A DNA stretch of 64,000 nucleotides. Origin: Erinaceus europaeus. Its lineage: Eukaryota > Chordata > Mammalia > Eulipotyphla > Erinaceidae. Location of the stretch: assembly GCF_950295315.1 (NCBI RefSeq), contig NC_080170.1, positions 96,996,477 through 97,060,476 on the forward strand. The letters run 5' to 3'. The translations under genes and the position numbers were made by a program. The notes under the pieces are model-generated. The model did not search any database. It was not told where the DNA came from and worked only from the letters and a program-made list of their open reading frames with translations. Position 1 is the first letter of the stretch, and each line of letters begins with the position of its first letter. Below, piece by piece: positions 22,303-34,234 of the stretch.

Positions 22303-22586
22303 GGGGGAGTCGGGTGGTAGCGCAGCAGGTTAAACGCAGGTGGTGCAAAGCGGAAGGACTGGCATAAAGATCCCGGTTCCAGCCCCCTGTTACCCACCTG
22401 TAGGGGAGTAGCTTCACAAGCGATGAAGCAGGTCTGCAGGTGTTGATCTTTCTCTTCCCTTCTCTGTCTTCCCCTCCTCTCTCCATTTCTCTCTGTCCTA
22501 TCCAACAACAATGACATCAATAACAACAATAATAACTACAATAATAAAACAAGGGGAACAAAAGGGAATAAATAAATATTAAAAAA
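22303..22586 (+). repeat. SINE A array, copy 1
   Basis: Complete SINE A (GGGGAGTCGGGTGGTAGCGC head to AAATAAATATT tail). First of four head-to-tail copies. Confidence 0.93.
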
Positions 22587-22866
22587 GGGAGTCAGGCAGT
22601 AGCACAGTGGGTTAAGCGCAAGTGGCGCAAAGCACAAGAACCGGATCCCGGTTTGAGCCCCCGGATCCCCACCTATAGGGGAATCGCTTCACAGGCAGTG
22701 AAGCTGGTCTACAGGTGTCTATCTTTCTCTCCCCCTCTCTGTCTTCCACTCCTCTCTCCATTTCTCTCCGTCCTATCTAACAATATGCCATCAATAACTA
22801 CAACAACAACAACAACAACAAAAAAGGGCAACAAAAGAGAAAATAAATAAATATAAAAAAAATTAA
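22587..22866 (+). repeat. SINE A array, copy 2 (head a, tail b)
   Basis: Head GGGAGTCAGGCAGTAGCACA. Its tail has diagnostic variants (GAAGCTGGTCTACAGGTGTC, CTTCCACTCC, CTAACAATATGCCATC) shared only with copy 3. Confidence 0.93.
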
Positions 22867-22867
22867 A

Positions 22868-23153
22868 GGGAGCTGAGAGGTGGCACAGCGGGTTAAGCGC
22901 ACATGGCGCGGAGTGTAAGGGCTGGTGTAAAGATCCCGGTTCAAGCCCCTGGTTCCCCACCTGTAAGGGAGTCGCTTCACAGGCGGTGAAGCTGGTCTAC
23001 AGGTGTCTATCTTTCTCTCCCCCTCTCTGTCTTCCACTCCTCTCTCCATTTCTCTCTGTCCTATCTAACAATATGCCATCAATAACTACAACAACAACAA
23101 CAACAAAAAAAGGGCAACAAAAGAGAAAATAAATAAATATTTAAAAAAAATTA
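22868..23153 (+). repeat. SINE A array, copy 3 (head c, tail b; hybrid)
   Basis: Head GGGAGCTGAGAGGTGGCACA is the same as copy 4 up to about 22990. From GAAGCTGGTCTACAGG on it follows copy 2. The copy-3 to copy-4 offset is 288 bp. This pattern fits unequal crossing-over. Confidence 0.93.
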
Positions 23154-23155
23154 AA

Positions 23156-23460
23156 GGGAGCTGAGAGGTGGCACAGCGGGTTAAGCGCACATGGCGCGGA
23201 GTGTAAGGGCTGGTGTAAAGATCCCGGTTCAAGCCCCTGGTTCCCCACCTGTAAGGGAGTCGCTTCACAGGCGGTGAAGCAGGTCTGCAGGTATCTATCT
23301 TTCTCTCCCCCTCTCTGTCTTCCCCTCCTCTCTCCATTTCTCTCTGTCCTGTCCAACAACAACGACAGCAATAACAATAATGACTATAACAATGATGACA
23401 AACAAGGGCAACAAAAGGGGAAAAATAAAATAAAAATATTTTAAAATATTTAAAAATATA
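23156..23460 (+). repeat. SINE A array, copy 4 (head c, tail d)
   Basis: Same head as copy 3, but the tail returns to the ordinary sequence (GAAGCAGGTCTGCAGGTATC, CTTCCCCTCC, GTCCAACAACAACGACAGC). Confidence 0.93.
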
Positions 23461-23469
23461 TTTTTTAAA

Positions 23470-23650
23470 AATTAGGGTGGTATGGGCAGTGATGTATCCA
23501 GTTAAATGTACATATTACCATGCATAATGATCCCCAGGTTGGAGCTCCCATTCCTCATTTGCAGAGAGAGATGCAGGGAGCTTCACAAGCTGTGATAGAA
23601 CAGATAGAGTCAGAGATAGAACTTTAAGACTATCCAGTAAAGAAAACGGG
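23470..23650 (+). repeat. Possible decayed SINE
   Basis: GGGCAGTGATGTATCCAGTT AAATGTACA ... GAGCTTCACAAGCTGTGATA resembles a worn SINE B-type head/body. Confidence 0.4.
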
Positions 23651-23789
23651 ATAAAGACATTCCAGAGAAAGTGACAGCAAGGGAATAATCACAGTGATAA
23701 CATATGAAATAATGAAACACTGCCATGTTTCACACAGAAATAATATGTTACTTAATGCTATGAACATTATCAAGATGTACAGACATTTT

Positions 23790-24706
23790 TTAAAATTATT
23801 GATTTAATAAAGTTTGATAAGACTATAGGATAAAAGGAGTACAATTCCACACAATTTCCACCACCAGAGTTGTGTATCCCATCCCCTCCAATGGAAACTT
23901 TTCTATTCTTTATCCCTCTGGGAGTATGGATCACTATGGGGTACAGAAGGTGGAAGGCCTGGCTTCTATAATTGCTTTTCCTCTGGACATAGACATTGAC
24001 AGATCAATCCATACTCCCAGCCTGTTTCTATCTTTCCCTAGTGGGGCACAGCTCTGTAGAGCTGAGTTCCAGGATACATTGTTGAGGTCATCTGCCCAGG
24101 GAAATCATGCTGGCATCATGGTAGCATCTGCAATTTGATGGTTGGAAAAGCATTAAGATATAACGCAGAACAAATTATTTAATAATCAGGAACCTAAAGA
24201 GAAGAATATAGCAGATAATATTTGGGGTCTCCATTTTGGAAAAAGCTAGGAAGTCTATTTTAGTTATATTCCAAAGGGCCCATGTGTATACCAGTTAATG
24301 CCTGAGCCCGACAGCTAAAATGTAGGTGGGTTAAACACATTGTCTGGAGAGATGGTGTCAGAGTTGGAAATAGAATTAGAGAGCTGGGTCAAGGCAGAGA
24401 GTAGCTCACAGATATGGGGAAAGTATATAAATACTGTTAACTTTAAATCCCATAGACCTGATCTGGGGCCCATGTCTATTCATATTTAGCACAGGAGCCT
24501 ATGCAATCTCTGCATCCCTGAAGGCCTGAGCTGGCATTCTATAACCTGAAGGTCAAGCTAGGAACATTCTAGGCTGCACTCATTTCAGGACCTCAAGTGT
24601 CAGAGTTTGTTGATGCAGGCTCCCTTTGGAGAGTGGGGCAGTCCCTACCATTGCTTCAGATTGAAGGCATGGTTCTATAGAGGCCCACAAAAAGGTCCAC
24701 AATGCT
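23790..24706 (-). repeat. Element E, best-bounded copy
   Basis: 917 bp flanked by AAGATGTACA(G/A)ACATTTT at 23772-23789 and 24707-24724. Gives the longest well-bounded E copy here. The A-tail lies at the left (minus strand). Diverged from the 12823/36838 copies. Confidence 0.85.
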
Positions 24707-24757
24707 AAGATGTACAAACATTTTAATTGTCTTGTAGATAATCTATTTCTACCACTC

Positions 24758-24758
<1 letters not shown>

Positions 24759-24792
<34 letters not shown>
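24759..24792. repeat. (CA)n microsatellite
   Basis: About 16 CA units. Confidence 0.95.
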
Positions 24793-24794
<2 letters not shown>

Positions 24795-25544
24795 CATTCC
24801 TGTTAATATATGTAAGTATGTGTAACTAATCAAGAAAACTACTCTATACTTCCGAACATAAAGGCCAGTGTTAAGACTGATAAATTTCTTTGCTATATTC
24901 TGTTGAGTTCTAAAAATATTGAAAATAAAAATTATCTCTACCATGAAGTAACCAAAAAATGTATCTTATTTGCCTAAGCTTAATTGTTGAGATACTGTGG
25001 CACAGGGCCAAACTAACTCAACAATGAGCGGTATCTGCATATAACAACAAAGTCACCGGCTTATATGAAAACTATAAAAGGATACTTGCTGTATTGTTCT
25101 TGCCCTTGGAAAGCTCCTTCCTTCCTTCCTTTCCTGTTTTGTTGCTACCATAGGATGTCAGCTCAAATTTACTGTTATTGTTGTCATTTGGCCCATGAAT
25201 ATCATGAAATGTGGTAGGCACTTAACCTTGTGTGAGTCCATGAGCAGGCAGTCTGAAGTCTGACTCCTCTAAGGAGGTTATCAGATGGCTGAATGTTCTT
25301 GGAATACAAATGTGACAGTGAGCTTTATTGTCCCTTCCCCTAAGTGAAATGTACCCTCCAGAATTACTTTACAGGTCATACGGAAGCTACAGCATATGAG
25401 AAATATAATCTACTATCTCACAGTTTGTAAAAAAAAACAACAACAACAAAAAAAAACTATTCCACAATTTATGTAGCATCCTGAAAATCTGTAAGAACCA
25501 TGAAAACAAATTCCTACTTTCAGAGAAATAAGGCTATGGTGGGG
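24793..25544. other. Unassigned intergenic sequence
   Basis: No exon or repeat recognised. Confidence 0.5.
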
Positions 25545-25755
25545 TTTCTTATTGCAGTTTTGGACCAAGTTATTCTTTGTTGTGGAGGTTTGTCCTCTGT
25601 GTTGTAAAATATTTAGTAGCATCCCTGGCTTCTATCCTTTAGAAACCAGTGGCTTCCCTGTTCCCAAACTGTGATAATCAAGCATTTCTCTAGATATTGG
25701 CAGTTGTCCCCAGGTAGGTGGTAACATCACCCCAGATTGGGAACTACTCGCCTAA
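25545..25755. repeat. MER20 (hAT-Charlie MITE) relic
   Basis: TTATTCTTTGTTGTGGAGGT, TTTAGTAGCATCCCTGGCTT CTA, AGATATTGGCAGTTGTCCCC and GATTGGGAACTACTC match MER20 as I remember it. Eutherian-wide, non-autonomous DNA transposon. Confidence 0.8.
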
Positions 25756-25787
25756 GAAAATTACTGTAAATGAAAAATAAGTGATTG

Positions 25788-25990
25788 AGTACTAGCCCAT
25801 CTAGTTGAGCGCATGTGTTACAATGCAAAAGGATTTGAGTTCAAGCCCCCAGCCTTCACCTGCAGAAGCTTACAAGTTTACAAGTTTACAAGTGACGAAG
25901 CAGTTTTGCAGGTGTCTCTCTTTCTTTTTCCCTCTCTACCTTTCCCTTCCTTCTCAATTTCTCTGTCTCTATCAAATAAATAAATAAGGC
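25788..25990 (+). repeat. SINE B copy
   Basis: GTTGAGCGCATGTGTTACAA, TGAGTTCAAGCCCCCAG, a small in-body triplication of ACAAGTTT (about 25871-25892), and a TCAAATAAATAAATAA tail. Confidence 0.85.
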
Positions 25991-26009
25991 ATTTTAAAAA
26001 GTATTTAAA

Positions 26010-27055
26010 ATATAAAGATATTTTATTCATCAAAGAAGCCATACAGGTGGAAAACAAATAAAAATGCTCATCATCACTTATAATCACAGAAGTGTAAATC
26101 AAAACCAAGTAAGTTGCCAGCTGATAGTTATCCAAATGGCCTAGAAACAATAGGAGCTACTGAAGGTGTGGCAAAAAAAAAAGAACTCTTACAGGCTGTT
26201 GGTTAGAAAGTAAATTGGTCCAACCCCTATGGAAACAGGAAACTTTAAATTACTAATAATAGACTTACCATATGATCCTGCAATCCTCCTCCTAGGATTG
26301 TATCCAAAAAACAAAGACTCAGTCGTTCAAAAAGATATATGCACAGCTCTGTTCATTGCAGCACTATTCACAACAGTCAAGATAAGGAAACAATACAAGC
26401 ATCCAAGAAAGAAGTGGATGTAGTATATATACACAATGTAATTTCTTCTCAGCTCTAAGATTTCTTTTGAATCAAAATAGAGGTGTTCATTCTAAGAAAA
26501 ATAAATCAGAGGACAAACATCAAATGATCTTATTCATATGCAGAATATATATAGAAGGAAAGCAAAGAAATGTTGTCAAATGAAAGCAAACATCAAAATG
26601 TTCTGAGGAACTGAGGTCTCTGGGGTTAGCTATAGCTCTTCTGTTAGAGTGTGAACATTATCATGTGTTGGAGCCCTGTTACCACATGGCAGCACCATGG
26701 ACCACATCCACTCCATGGACAATGGAGCTTTATTATAGGGTTTCTTCTTTCTCTAGTCCACATCTCACAAAAAAAAAGAAAAAGAAAAACTGAACCAGAG
26801 AGACCACTTATCTTACATACATGAGGCTATGAGTTCAACCCCTAAAGCCACATAGAAGAAAATACCGAAGTCATCACCAAATGGTGGGAGAGAGGTGAGG
26901 GGCTGGGTCAAATGGGCAATGGGAGAGGAACAGTGACTCTATGGTGGTGGGCATGTGGTTTGGTAATCACAATAGGATAAGAGGTGAAGTACTATGAAAA
27001 TATGTGTCGTCCTTTTTAAACTAATTTCGCCTCAGTAAAAAATAAAATTAAACAA
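26010..27055 (+). mobile_element. Old L1 3' fragment with an inserted SINE-like piece
   Basis: L1 ORF2-end landmarks (GACTTACCATATGATCCTGC, TTCATTGCAGCACTATTCAC) in broken frames. A SINE-like segment at about 26630-26870 interrupts it, and a 3' UTR-like part continues to 27055. Confidence 0.75.
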
Positions 27056-27885
27056 TAAGATGTGATTTATAGTTTTTGATCTTTCACCTCTTGTGTTGAA
27101 TTTAGTCTTAGTTATTTAATTCTTTATTTATTTAATTCTTTTTGAGGTGATTATAAATGTGATTGTTCTTTTGATTCCTTTCCTTCTAGTTCACTGCCTG
27201 AATATAGAAATGCCAACTTTTGTGCATATTGATTTTGTAATTCGCCGTTTAAATGACTTTACTTATTGTTTCTAACAGGGTCCTAGAGTAATAGTTGATA
27301 CCTCAAATCAGTGAAATTGAACTAAGAGTCCAGAAATAAAAACCTCCCCTGTATGGAGAGTTAATTCATGATAAAGGAAGCAAGAGAATGGAGAAATGAA
27401 AGCCCCCTAATCAGTTGTTCAATCCTCTAGCTTCAGTTACTATTTTGGAAATGAATTAGTGATACTAACTAAGCTAATCAGAGATTTCCCTGGTAACTAC
27501 CTCAAAGTACTGGAAAGGAGGAAATAATTTCATACGGATGATCATTTATTGTCAGAATAAAAAAATATTAGAATTGTCAGTGACCAACTCACTTACAACT
27601 ACATGGGGGAGTCTGCTTACAAATGGAACCCACACAGAGACAAGAAAATGACTGTTTTGAGTCTGTGGAATTCTGACTGAGCCCATGTATTACTGTCCCC
27701 ATGAACAACCTACCTCTATGATTAACTTCATTCATTACATGACTTACTTCTTCCATTGCTGTATATTTGTTTGTTCTAACAGAATTACTAACTCAAGTTC
27801 TACTTGTATTTTTTTCTGTCCTAAATTGATCCAGTGTTGTGGTGTTTGTTTGTTTTTAGCATGCTAGATTCTTAATTGAATTTAC
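27056..27885. other. Unassigned intergenic sequence
   Basis: Nothing supportable seen. Confidence 0.5.
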
Positions 27886-28100
27886 ACGGAGAAGCTGGGT
27901 TTTAGCCCATAGGACCTCAGGGGAGCACCAAGCATGGCACCGATGAAAATTCCACGAATGGTGAAACAATGCTGTGGTGTCTTTTCGTCTACCTTTCTCT
28001 CACTCTGTCTCTAACTAACTTGAACTTAAAGGGGAAAAAATCTGCTAAGAGCAGTTGAGCATCACAGGCACAATGCCCCAGAAGTTAATACATAAGTTCG
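27886..28100 (+). repeat. Decayed SINE
   Basis: GAGAAGCTGGGTTTTAGCCC, GAATGGTGAAACAATGCTGT, and a C/T-rich TTTCTCTCACTCTGTCTC body. Worn tRNA-derived SINE. Confidence 0.45.
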
Positions 28101-29021
28101 CACTAGTATAAAACTTTTCTCTTACTATATAACCTTCCTCCATTTTTTTTATGATTTGAGTCAGTCTAGTTAAATTCTTATTTTCACACATTGTCTTTAA
28201 TAACTACACTTGCCTCCTTTCCTATTTTTAGTACTGTTTTATGATACAGCTATCATTAAGGCCTCATGGAGTCAATCCCACACATCTTACTTTAGAACTG
28301 AAGCAAATATTTTTGTTTCCAGTAGTAAGCTTTGCTAACTACTTAGATATTAAATATTATTTACATATAATATAAATGTTATATATTATAAATATGCAAA
28401 CCTAGAACACATGAAATAAATATGCTCTTCTCAAATTCCGATTCAGGATACACTTTTAAAGATGATTAATATAGAAAATTATCGTAAAAGTTTTTCTTCT
28501 CCTGGATTTCTATTCCTTGTTAAAGCTTAACCTTTGATGACACAAAGAAAAATGTTGAGACGTTCCTAATAGGTCTACCCATTTCAGGCATTAGTTAAAC
28601 GTCATCTGACATTTTATGTTATATAAATGTTGAATTTAATCAGTAAGAAAAATTATCTGAAGTGGACTTGAACAAGCCTCTTCTATTGATCCTGGTGAAG
28701 AGGTCCTTTAAGGTCTACTTGAAAATCTTTCTTGGATTTAGGCTTGGTGTGAGTTAAGTTTTCTGATAAAGCTTAGGTTTGTGTGCATGCATTAACTGGT
28801 GGAAAGTTGTAATTAATAACTATAGTCAATCCATAAAAATAACTTAGTAGCATTTGTATGAAATACATGGAAGTTTAAATTTTAAGCAGTAAGTCAGTAG
28901 ACCACAACTAAAAGTAGAAAATTTTGTTTTAATTTATCACTTGTAAAACTGATCAAGACCACCTATACTCAATAGTAGACTCATGGCTACAATAATATTA
29001 ATATCCAAGTGTCATGTTTTT
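28101..29021. other. Unassigned AT-rich sequence
   Basis: No exon or clear repeat. Confidence 0.5.
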
Positions 29022-29032
29022 AGTGCTTCATT

Positions 29033-29313
29033 GTTTTTTAAAAATATTTATTTATTCCCTTTTGTTGCCCTTGTTTTATTGTTGTAGTTATTATTATTGT
29101 TGTTATTGATGTTGTCATTGTTGGATAGGACAGAAAGAAATGGAGAGAAGAGGGGAAGACAGAGAGGGGGAGAGAAAGATAGACACCTGCAGACCTGCTT
29201 CACTGCCTGTGAAGCAACTCCCCTGCAGGTGGGGAGCCAGGGGCTCGAACCGGGATTCTTACACTGGTTCTCGTGCTTTGTGCCATACCCACTGTGCTAC
29301 TGCCCGATTGCCT
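29033..29313 (-). repeat. SINE A copy
   Basis: Reverse SINE A with duplication AG(T/C)GCTTCATT at 29022-29032 and 29314-29324. Confidence 0.94.
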
Positions 29314-29638
29314 AGCGCTTCATTTTTAAGTCAATGTTAAGAGTTGTAGCAAAGTTGAGAAGCAGGTACAAAATTTTCCATATACTCCCTATTTCCACAC
29401 ATCGGTAGCTTTCCCCATTATCAACATGCTCCCGAGTGACACATTTATATATTTAATAATCTGGACATATCATAATCACTCTAAATTCCTTTTGTTTCCA
29501 ACTGTTACAGTATCCATATCACTTCAGACCCTAAACTGCTTAAACCTAAACTAGGTCAGCAATCTATAACAAGAGTCACTTTCTTCATATTCATAGTTTC
29601 TTATATGTTCCACTATACTAATAATAATAATGCTCCTC
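29314..29638. other. Unassigned intergenic sequence
   Basis: Between two SINE A insertions; nothing recognised. Confidence 0.45.
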
Positions 29639-29652
29639 AAATGCTGATTTTT

Positions 29653-29910
29653 TAAAAAAATTTTTTAATATTTATTTATTTATTCCCTTTTGTTGTCCTT
29701 GTTATTTTATTGTTGTAGTTGGATAGGACAGAGAGAAATGGAGAGAGGAAGGAAAGACAGAGAGGGGAAAAGACACCTGAACACCTGATTCACCACCTGT
29801 GAAGCGACTCCCCTGCAGGTGGGGAGCCGGGGCTCGAACTGGGATCCTTATGTTGGTCCTTGCGCTTTGCTCCACCTGCACTTAACCTGCTGCGCTACCG
29901 CCCAACTCCC
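29653..29910 (-). repeat. SINE A copy
   Basis: Reverse SINE A with perfect duplication AAATGCTGATTTTT at 29639-29652 and 29911-29924. Confidence 0.95.
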
Positions 29911-30156
29911 AAATGCTGATTTTTATCTTACCTTTACACACCTTTCAAGTTTTATTTTGACTACAGAATGATTACTTACAAGTACATCATTTGAAACATT
30001 TCATAAATTTGTTTATATTATTGACTGTATTTTGTTATTTCTTCCTAAGTAAATTTTCTAGAATAGGAACTTGTACATTTCTATCCCTTAGGCATATGAA
30101 CTTGATTATGTGTTGTGCTTATAGTAATAATGATCATTATATGCTGTTCATTTTCT

Positions 30157-30845
30157 TTTTAAATTTTTTACTACTAATTTAGTATTGATTTACAAAATTA
30201 TAAGATAACAGGGGTATAATTCTGCACAGTTTCCACCACCAGAGTTCTGTGTCCCCATTCCCTTCAATGGAAATTGCAATAGTTCTCCTCAGGTCACAAA
30301 TATAGGTTGACTATTATTTCTATAACTATCTATGTATATATATATATATATTTGCTTATTTTGTTCTATGGTCCTGCCTTCTTTCTCTTTCTAAGTCACA
30401 CTAACGTCTGTTACCACTTCCAAATGTCTTTCCTTTTTTTTCTCTTCTTTCTCTGGGTCCTGATGGAATTGAAGTTTAGAGCCCTCTTGTCATCTTGCCC
30501 TCACATTTTTCCCCCTGTGGGAGTATTGACCAAAATTCTTTTGGGAGTGCAGAAGGTGGGAGTTCTGGTTTCTGTAATTGCTTCTCTGCAGGACATAGAC
30601 ATTGGCAGGTCAATCCGTACCCCCAGCCTATTTTTATCTTTCTCTAATGGGGTAGGGCTCTGGAGAGGTGACTTCCTGGGACACATTGATGAAATTTCCT
30701 GCCCAGAGTGGTCAGGATGGAATCACAGTAGCATGGACAACTTAACTTGGCTTAGTGAGTTTTCAGGCAATCTTTTTTTTTCTTTTCTTTTCACAGAACG
30801 GTCTGAAACAGCTCCTACTTCATAGTCATGCTTCCAAAAATCCCC
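30157..30845 (-). repeat. Element E2 copy
   Basis: Shares E landmarks (TTTCCACCACCAGAGTTCTG; GTGCAGAAGGTGGGAG) but carries an extra middle block (TCTCCTCAGGTCACAAATAT ... TTTCTCTGGGTCCTGATGGA). Perfect 15-bp duplication TGCTGTTCATTTTCT at 30142-30156 and 30846-30860. Confidence 0.85.
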
Positions 30846-30875
30846 TGCTGTTCATTTTCTATATGCACTCTATTT

Positions 30876-31241
30876 TCTTCTGTTGTTGTTATTTATTTTA
30901 TTAGTCACTTAACATTGAAATACAAAAGTATAACAGGGATATAATTTTGCGCCATTCCTACTACCAAAGTTTTGTATCCCCATTCCATTCACTGGAAGCT
31001 ATAGTAGTTCTCCCAAGGTCACAGATATCTGTATACATTTATATGCATTTGCCCTGTTTTTCCATGGTCTCATCTTCTCTTCCTTTCCAAGTTACATCTA
31101 CATCTACTTCTACTTCCAAATTTTCTTCCTTTTTTCCTCTTCACTCTCTGGGTCCTGATGGAGTTGGAGCTCAGAGCCCTTTCATCATCTTCTCCTTTTA
31201 TTTCCCACCTGCTAGGAATATGGACAAAAATTCTTTTGGGG
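30876..31241 (-). repeat. Element E2 copy, 5'-truncated
   Basis: Same extra block as the neighbour, ending at AATTCTTTTGGG. Perfect duplication TATGCACTCTATTT at 30862-30875 and 31242-31255. Inserted independently next to the previous copy. Confidence 0.85.
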
Positions 31242-31267
31242 TATGCACTCTATTTAAAAGCTTTTAA

Positions 31268-31487
31268 AAATTTTTTGTATTATCTTTATTTATTTATTGG
31301 ATAGAGACAGCCAGAAATTGAGATCAGGAAGGGAGATAGAGAGGGAGGGAGACAGAGAGACACCCACAGCCCTGCTTCACCACTTGCAATGCTTTCCCCT
31401 GTAGGTGGGGACCAGGGGCTTTAATCCTGGTCCTTGGGCACTGTAACATGTGCACTCAATCAGGTGCACCACCACCGGGCGCCCTAT
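31268..31487 (-). repeat. SINE B copy
   Basis: TATTTATTGGATAGAGACAG, CACCACTTGCAATGCTTTCC and a reverse tRNA-like head ending at GGGCGCCC. Duplication AAAGCTTT(T)AA near 31257 and 31491. Confidence 0.9.
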
Positions 31488-31589
31488 ATCAAAGCTTTAA
31501 CCCTCATCTCCAAATGTTGTATTTTCTTTGTTGGGAGTCCTTGAAGTATAGTTTATATGCTCTGTGAGTTTTTCCTTACCTCTCCTCTC

Positions 31590-31752
31590 TCTCTCTCTCT
31601 CTTTAGTTCTATTTGTTTATTTTGGGCAGAGACAGAGAAATCAAGAGGAGGGTGGGGTGATAGAGAGGGAGAGAGAAGAGTGACCTGGGTCTTTGTGCAT
31701 TGTGGTATATGCACTCAACCAGGTGTGCCACCACTTGGCCCCCCTCTCTTCT
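31590..31752 (-). repeat. SINE B copy, partial
   Basis: TTTATTTTGGGCAGAGACAG AGAAATCAAGAGG through CAACCAGGTGTGCCACCACT TGGCCCC. Abuts the Jockey-like copy 2. Confidence 0.75.
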
Positions 31753-31756
31753 CTTC

Positions 31757-32310
31757 TAGAACCATCCGTTCCACCCCGGTTCCATGGCTGCCAGTTCTTA
31801 GCAACATCGCCCCGCCAGATATTCGTCGGGATGCAGCATCATCTAAGTTCATTTCCCACGTCTACGCTCGACCGGACCTGCCAATATACGCGGATATCTT
31901 CGCCCACCTTGTCCAACGCTTGACGTCTCGTCACCCAATCTGGTCCCCTACGCCTACACTGAACTTCTCTTTCCGGTCTCTTGGAAACAGAGCTGGCAGT
32001 CAGCTGAGGTAAAGAACAAACACCTCATCACAGACCCCTGCAAGCGTCAACCCGGCTTTGACCTACCACGTTATGATTGGGCCCTCCTCAATCGCTATCG
32101 AACTGGCCATGGCCGGTGCGCCGCTATGTTCCATCGCTGGGGAGCCAGAGATGACCCGAACTGCCCCTGCGGCTACAGACAGACTATGACCCACATAGTC
32201 AACGACTGCCACCTCTCCAGATTCAAAGGAGGTCTCAAAACTTTACATCAGGCTCAACCTGATGCTGTTGACTGGCTACGGAAGAAGGGCAAACTCTAGA
32301 AGAAGAAGAA
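31757..32310 (+). mobile_element. Jockey-like retrotransposon copy 2, strongly 5'-truncated
   Basis: Aligns to 16196-16744 of copy 1. I count 11 substitutions and one 1-bp deletion over about 540 bp, close to 2% divergence. The deletion near 31970 shifts the frame. It ends at the same place: TAG at 32297-32299 followed by a GAA repeat, with no poly(A). Sharing the 3' end but having different 5' truncation points shows two independent target-primed insertions, not a segmental duplication. No clear target-site duplication found. Confidence 0.88.
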
Positions 32311-32507
32311 ATTATTCTGGTAGACACTCTAACTATATGTTTTTATCAAATACAAGTCATGCCAGTTTACATTATGAGAAACTATAAATACAAAATGTAG
32401 TACTGTATATTGTCTACAAATAATATGCCCTAATTTGCATATGTAATCTTGATTCCATAGTAACATTTGTTTCATACCATACTAGACTCTAAAAAAACAT
32501 CCTTTTC

Positions 32508-32712
32508 TAGGGGACCAGGTAGTGACATAACTGGTTAAGCACACATATTGCCATGCTCATTGTCTTGGTGTCCCCCTTCCCCAAGGGGGAAATGTCACGA
32601 ATGATGAAGTAGTGCTGCAAGGCATCTCTCTATTTCCCTCTCCCTTTCAACTGCTCTCAGTCCTATGAAAGTTAAGAAAATAAACAAATAAATATTTTAA
32701 AGACTTTTTTAA
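32508..32712 (+). repeat. Diverged tRNA-derived SINE
   Basis: GGGACCAGGTAGTGACATAA CTGGTTAAGCACAC head, GAATGATGAAGTAGTGCTGC, and an AAACAAATAAATA tail. Confidence 0.75.
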
Positions 32713-34234
32713 AAAACATCATTTTCTAACTTTCTGTCAATATCCACATATAGGCGGAAATGCTTTCATCATGTGCACTGTGGCTAAAGGGAAAAGATAA
32801 GTTATCCATTTAGGAAAGCTTGCTTGAAAACTGGATGAGAGATGGCAGCATCTCAAACAGTTTGCTATTTTTAGCTTGGCCATGAAGTAGCTAATTTCAT
32901 GCAAAAAATATCTTACACCTGACCCAGAGCAAAGACTTTACATATGTTGCTGCAATAGTGAAATTGTTTAAATTTTCAAAAACTAAGTAAGGTGGGACAG
33001 GAGCAAAAGAAGAATCTCACAGAGTATAAGCAGTTTTTTTTTTTTTTTCTCTCTCTCTCTCTCTCTCTTTCTTTTTAGGAGAAGTATTTGTGGCTGGGAC
33101 AGTGAGGAAGGAGACTTTCAAAAGTTTTAACATGGGGAATATTTAATTGGTTATGTTTCCTTGGAAATTTTGTCAACTTTTCCTCTCAATGCTAAATTGA
33201 CTAAATTTAGCAGGTAGTTGTTAGGTCTTTTTCTCTTCCTCTGTAGTCCACATTCAATTCAAACAATCCCCTCGTTTACTCTTTTATGTACATTAAAAAA
33301 CAAAGTGATGCTCACAATTTTAATTACCTTGTCAGCAATCTTCTCAGGAACTGTAAAGAATAAGATGGAAAAATTGAAATGAGGTTATTCATAGAGCAGA
33401 CATAGGGTGAGAACAGTGGAAATTTAATAGTCTTCATCACCTTAGTCCTTTCCCATAGGCTGCCTCCCCAAATGTCTCCTTTTATTTTCAAATTCTTTTT
33501 CTTCATGTTTAGATGCCATTGTGGCTAGGAAGAAAGCTTTTAACTTATATTTCACAGGCCTTATTCATGTGAATATTTCTTTTAATTACAGGAAACTATA
33601 TGCTGCACATATTTCTTGTGTCTCTGCTTCTCATTCTTGCTTGCTAGTAATGAAATTACATTTAAAAAGTCTATCTGTTTTTCATTAATACCAAAGATTA
33701 AATAGCAACATGAACTCTTTGTTGTTCCTTTTTATATTGGAAATAGTATTTCTTCTTATTAAATGCAAAGTGAAACAAAAAACAAGACAATAAGATGTGA
33801 CAGAGAAATAAAAAGAACATATATAAGTAGACCAAGTGACTTCCGTCTGGGGAGGTATTAGATGTGGTGGTGGGGTGGTGGTGAAGTACTTATAACCAAA
33901 ACCATCAGCCCACTTTAGACTGATACTTAATAAAAGACTACCAAAGGAAGACATGCTATTATCCTGAAATAAAATGTGACTATTAAAAAATTCATTGAGC
34001 TCATAATTATGAGTGATAAAATATGTGATATTTTTTTTTCCAGCTAGATAACTAAGGGATTGAAGCAATACTAGAGCAAGAAGGAAAAGGATGGAACTTG
34101 AATGAAGATGCTGAGTACAGTGTGAATTAGCTCTTATATTAAAAACAAGGAGTTGAGCCCTAGAAATTTGGCACTACTTACATAAAATAGGATATGTCCA
34201 TCCAAGATAAAGTGAGGAAGGTGACTTCATTATT
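32713..34234. other. Unassigned; T-run and (CT)n at 33033-33070
   Basis: About 1.5 kb without a supportable gene. A T-run followed by (CT)n at 33033-33070 is the only distinct tract. Confidence 0.5.

Noticed and set aside
22303..22400. tRNA gene call from A/B-box motifs in SINE heads
   Set aside because: The heads keep pol III boxes but cannot fold as complete tRNAs and recur in dozens of SINE copies.
22303..23460. CRISPR-like or tandem-repeat array
   Set aside because: The units are four SINE A copies of about 288 bp with A-rich tails, in a mammalian genome.
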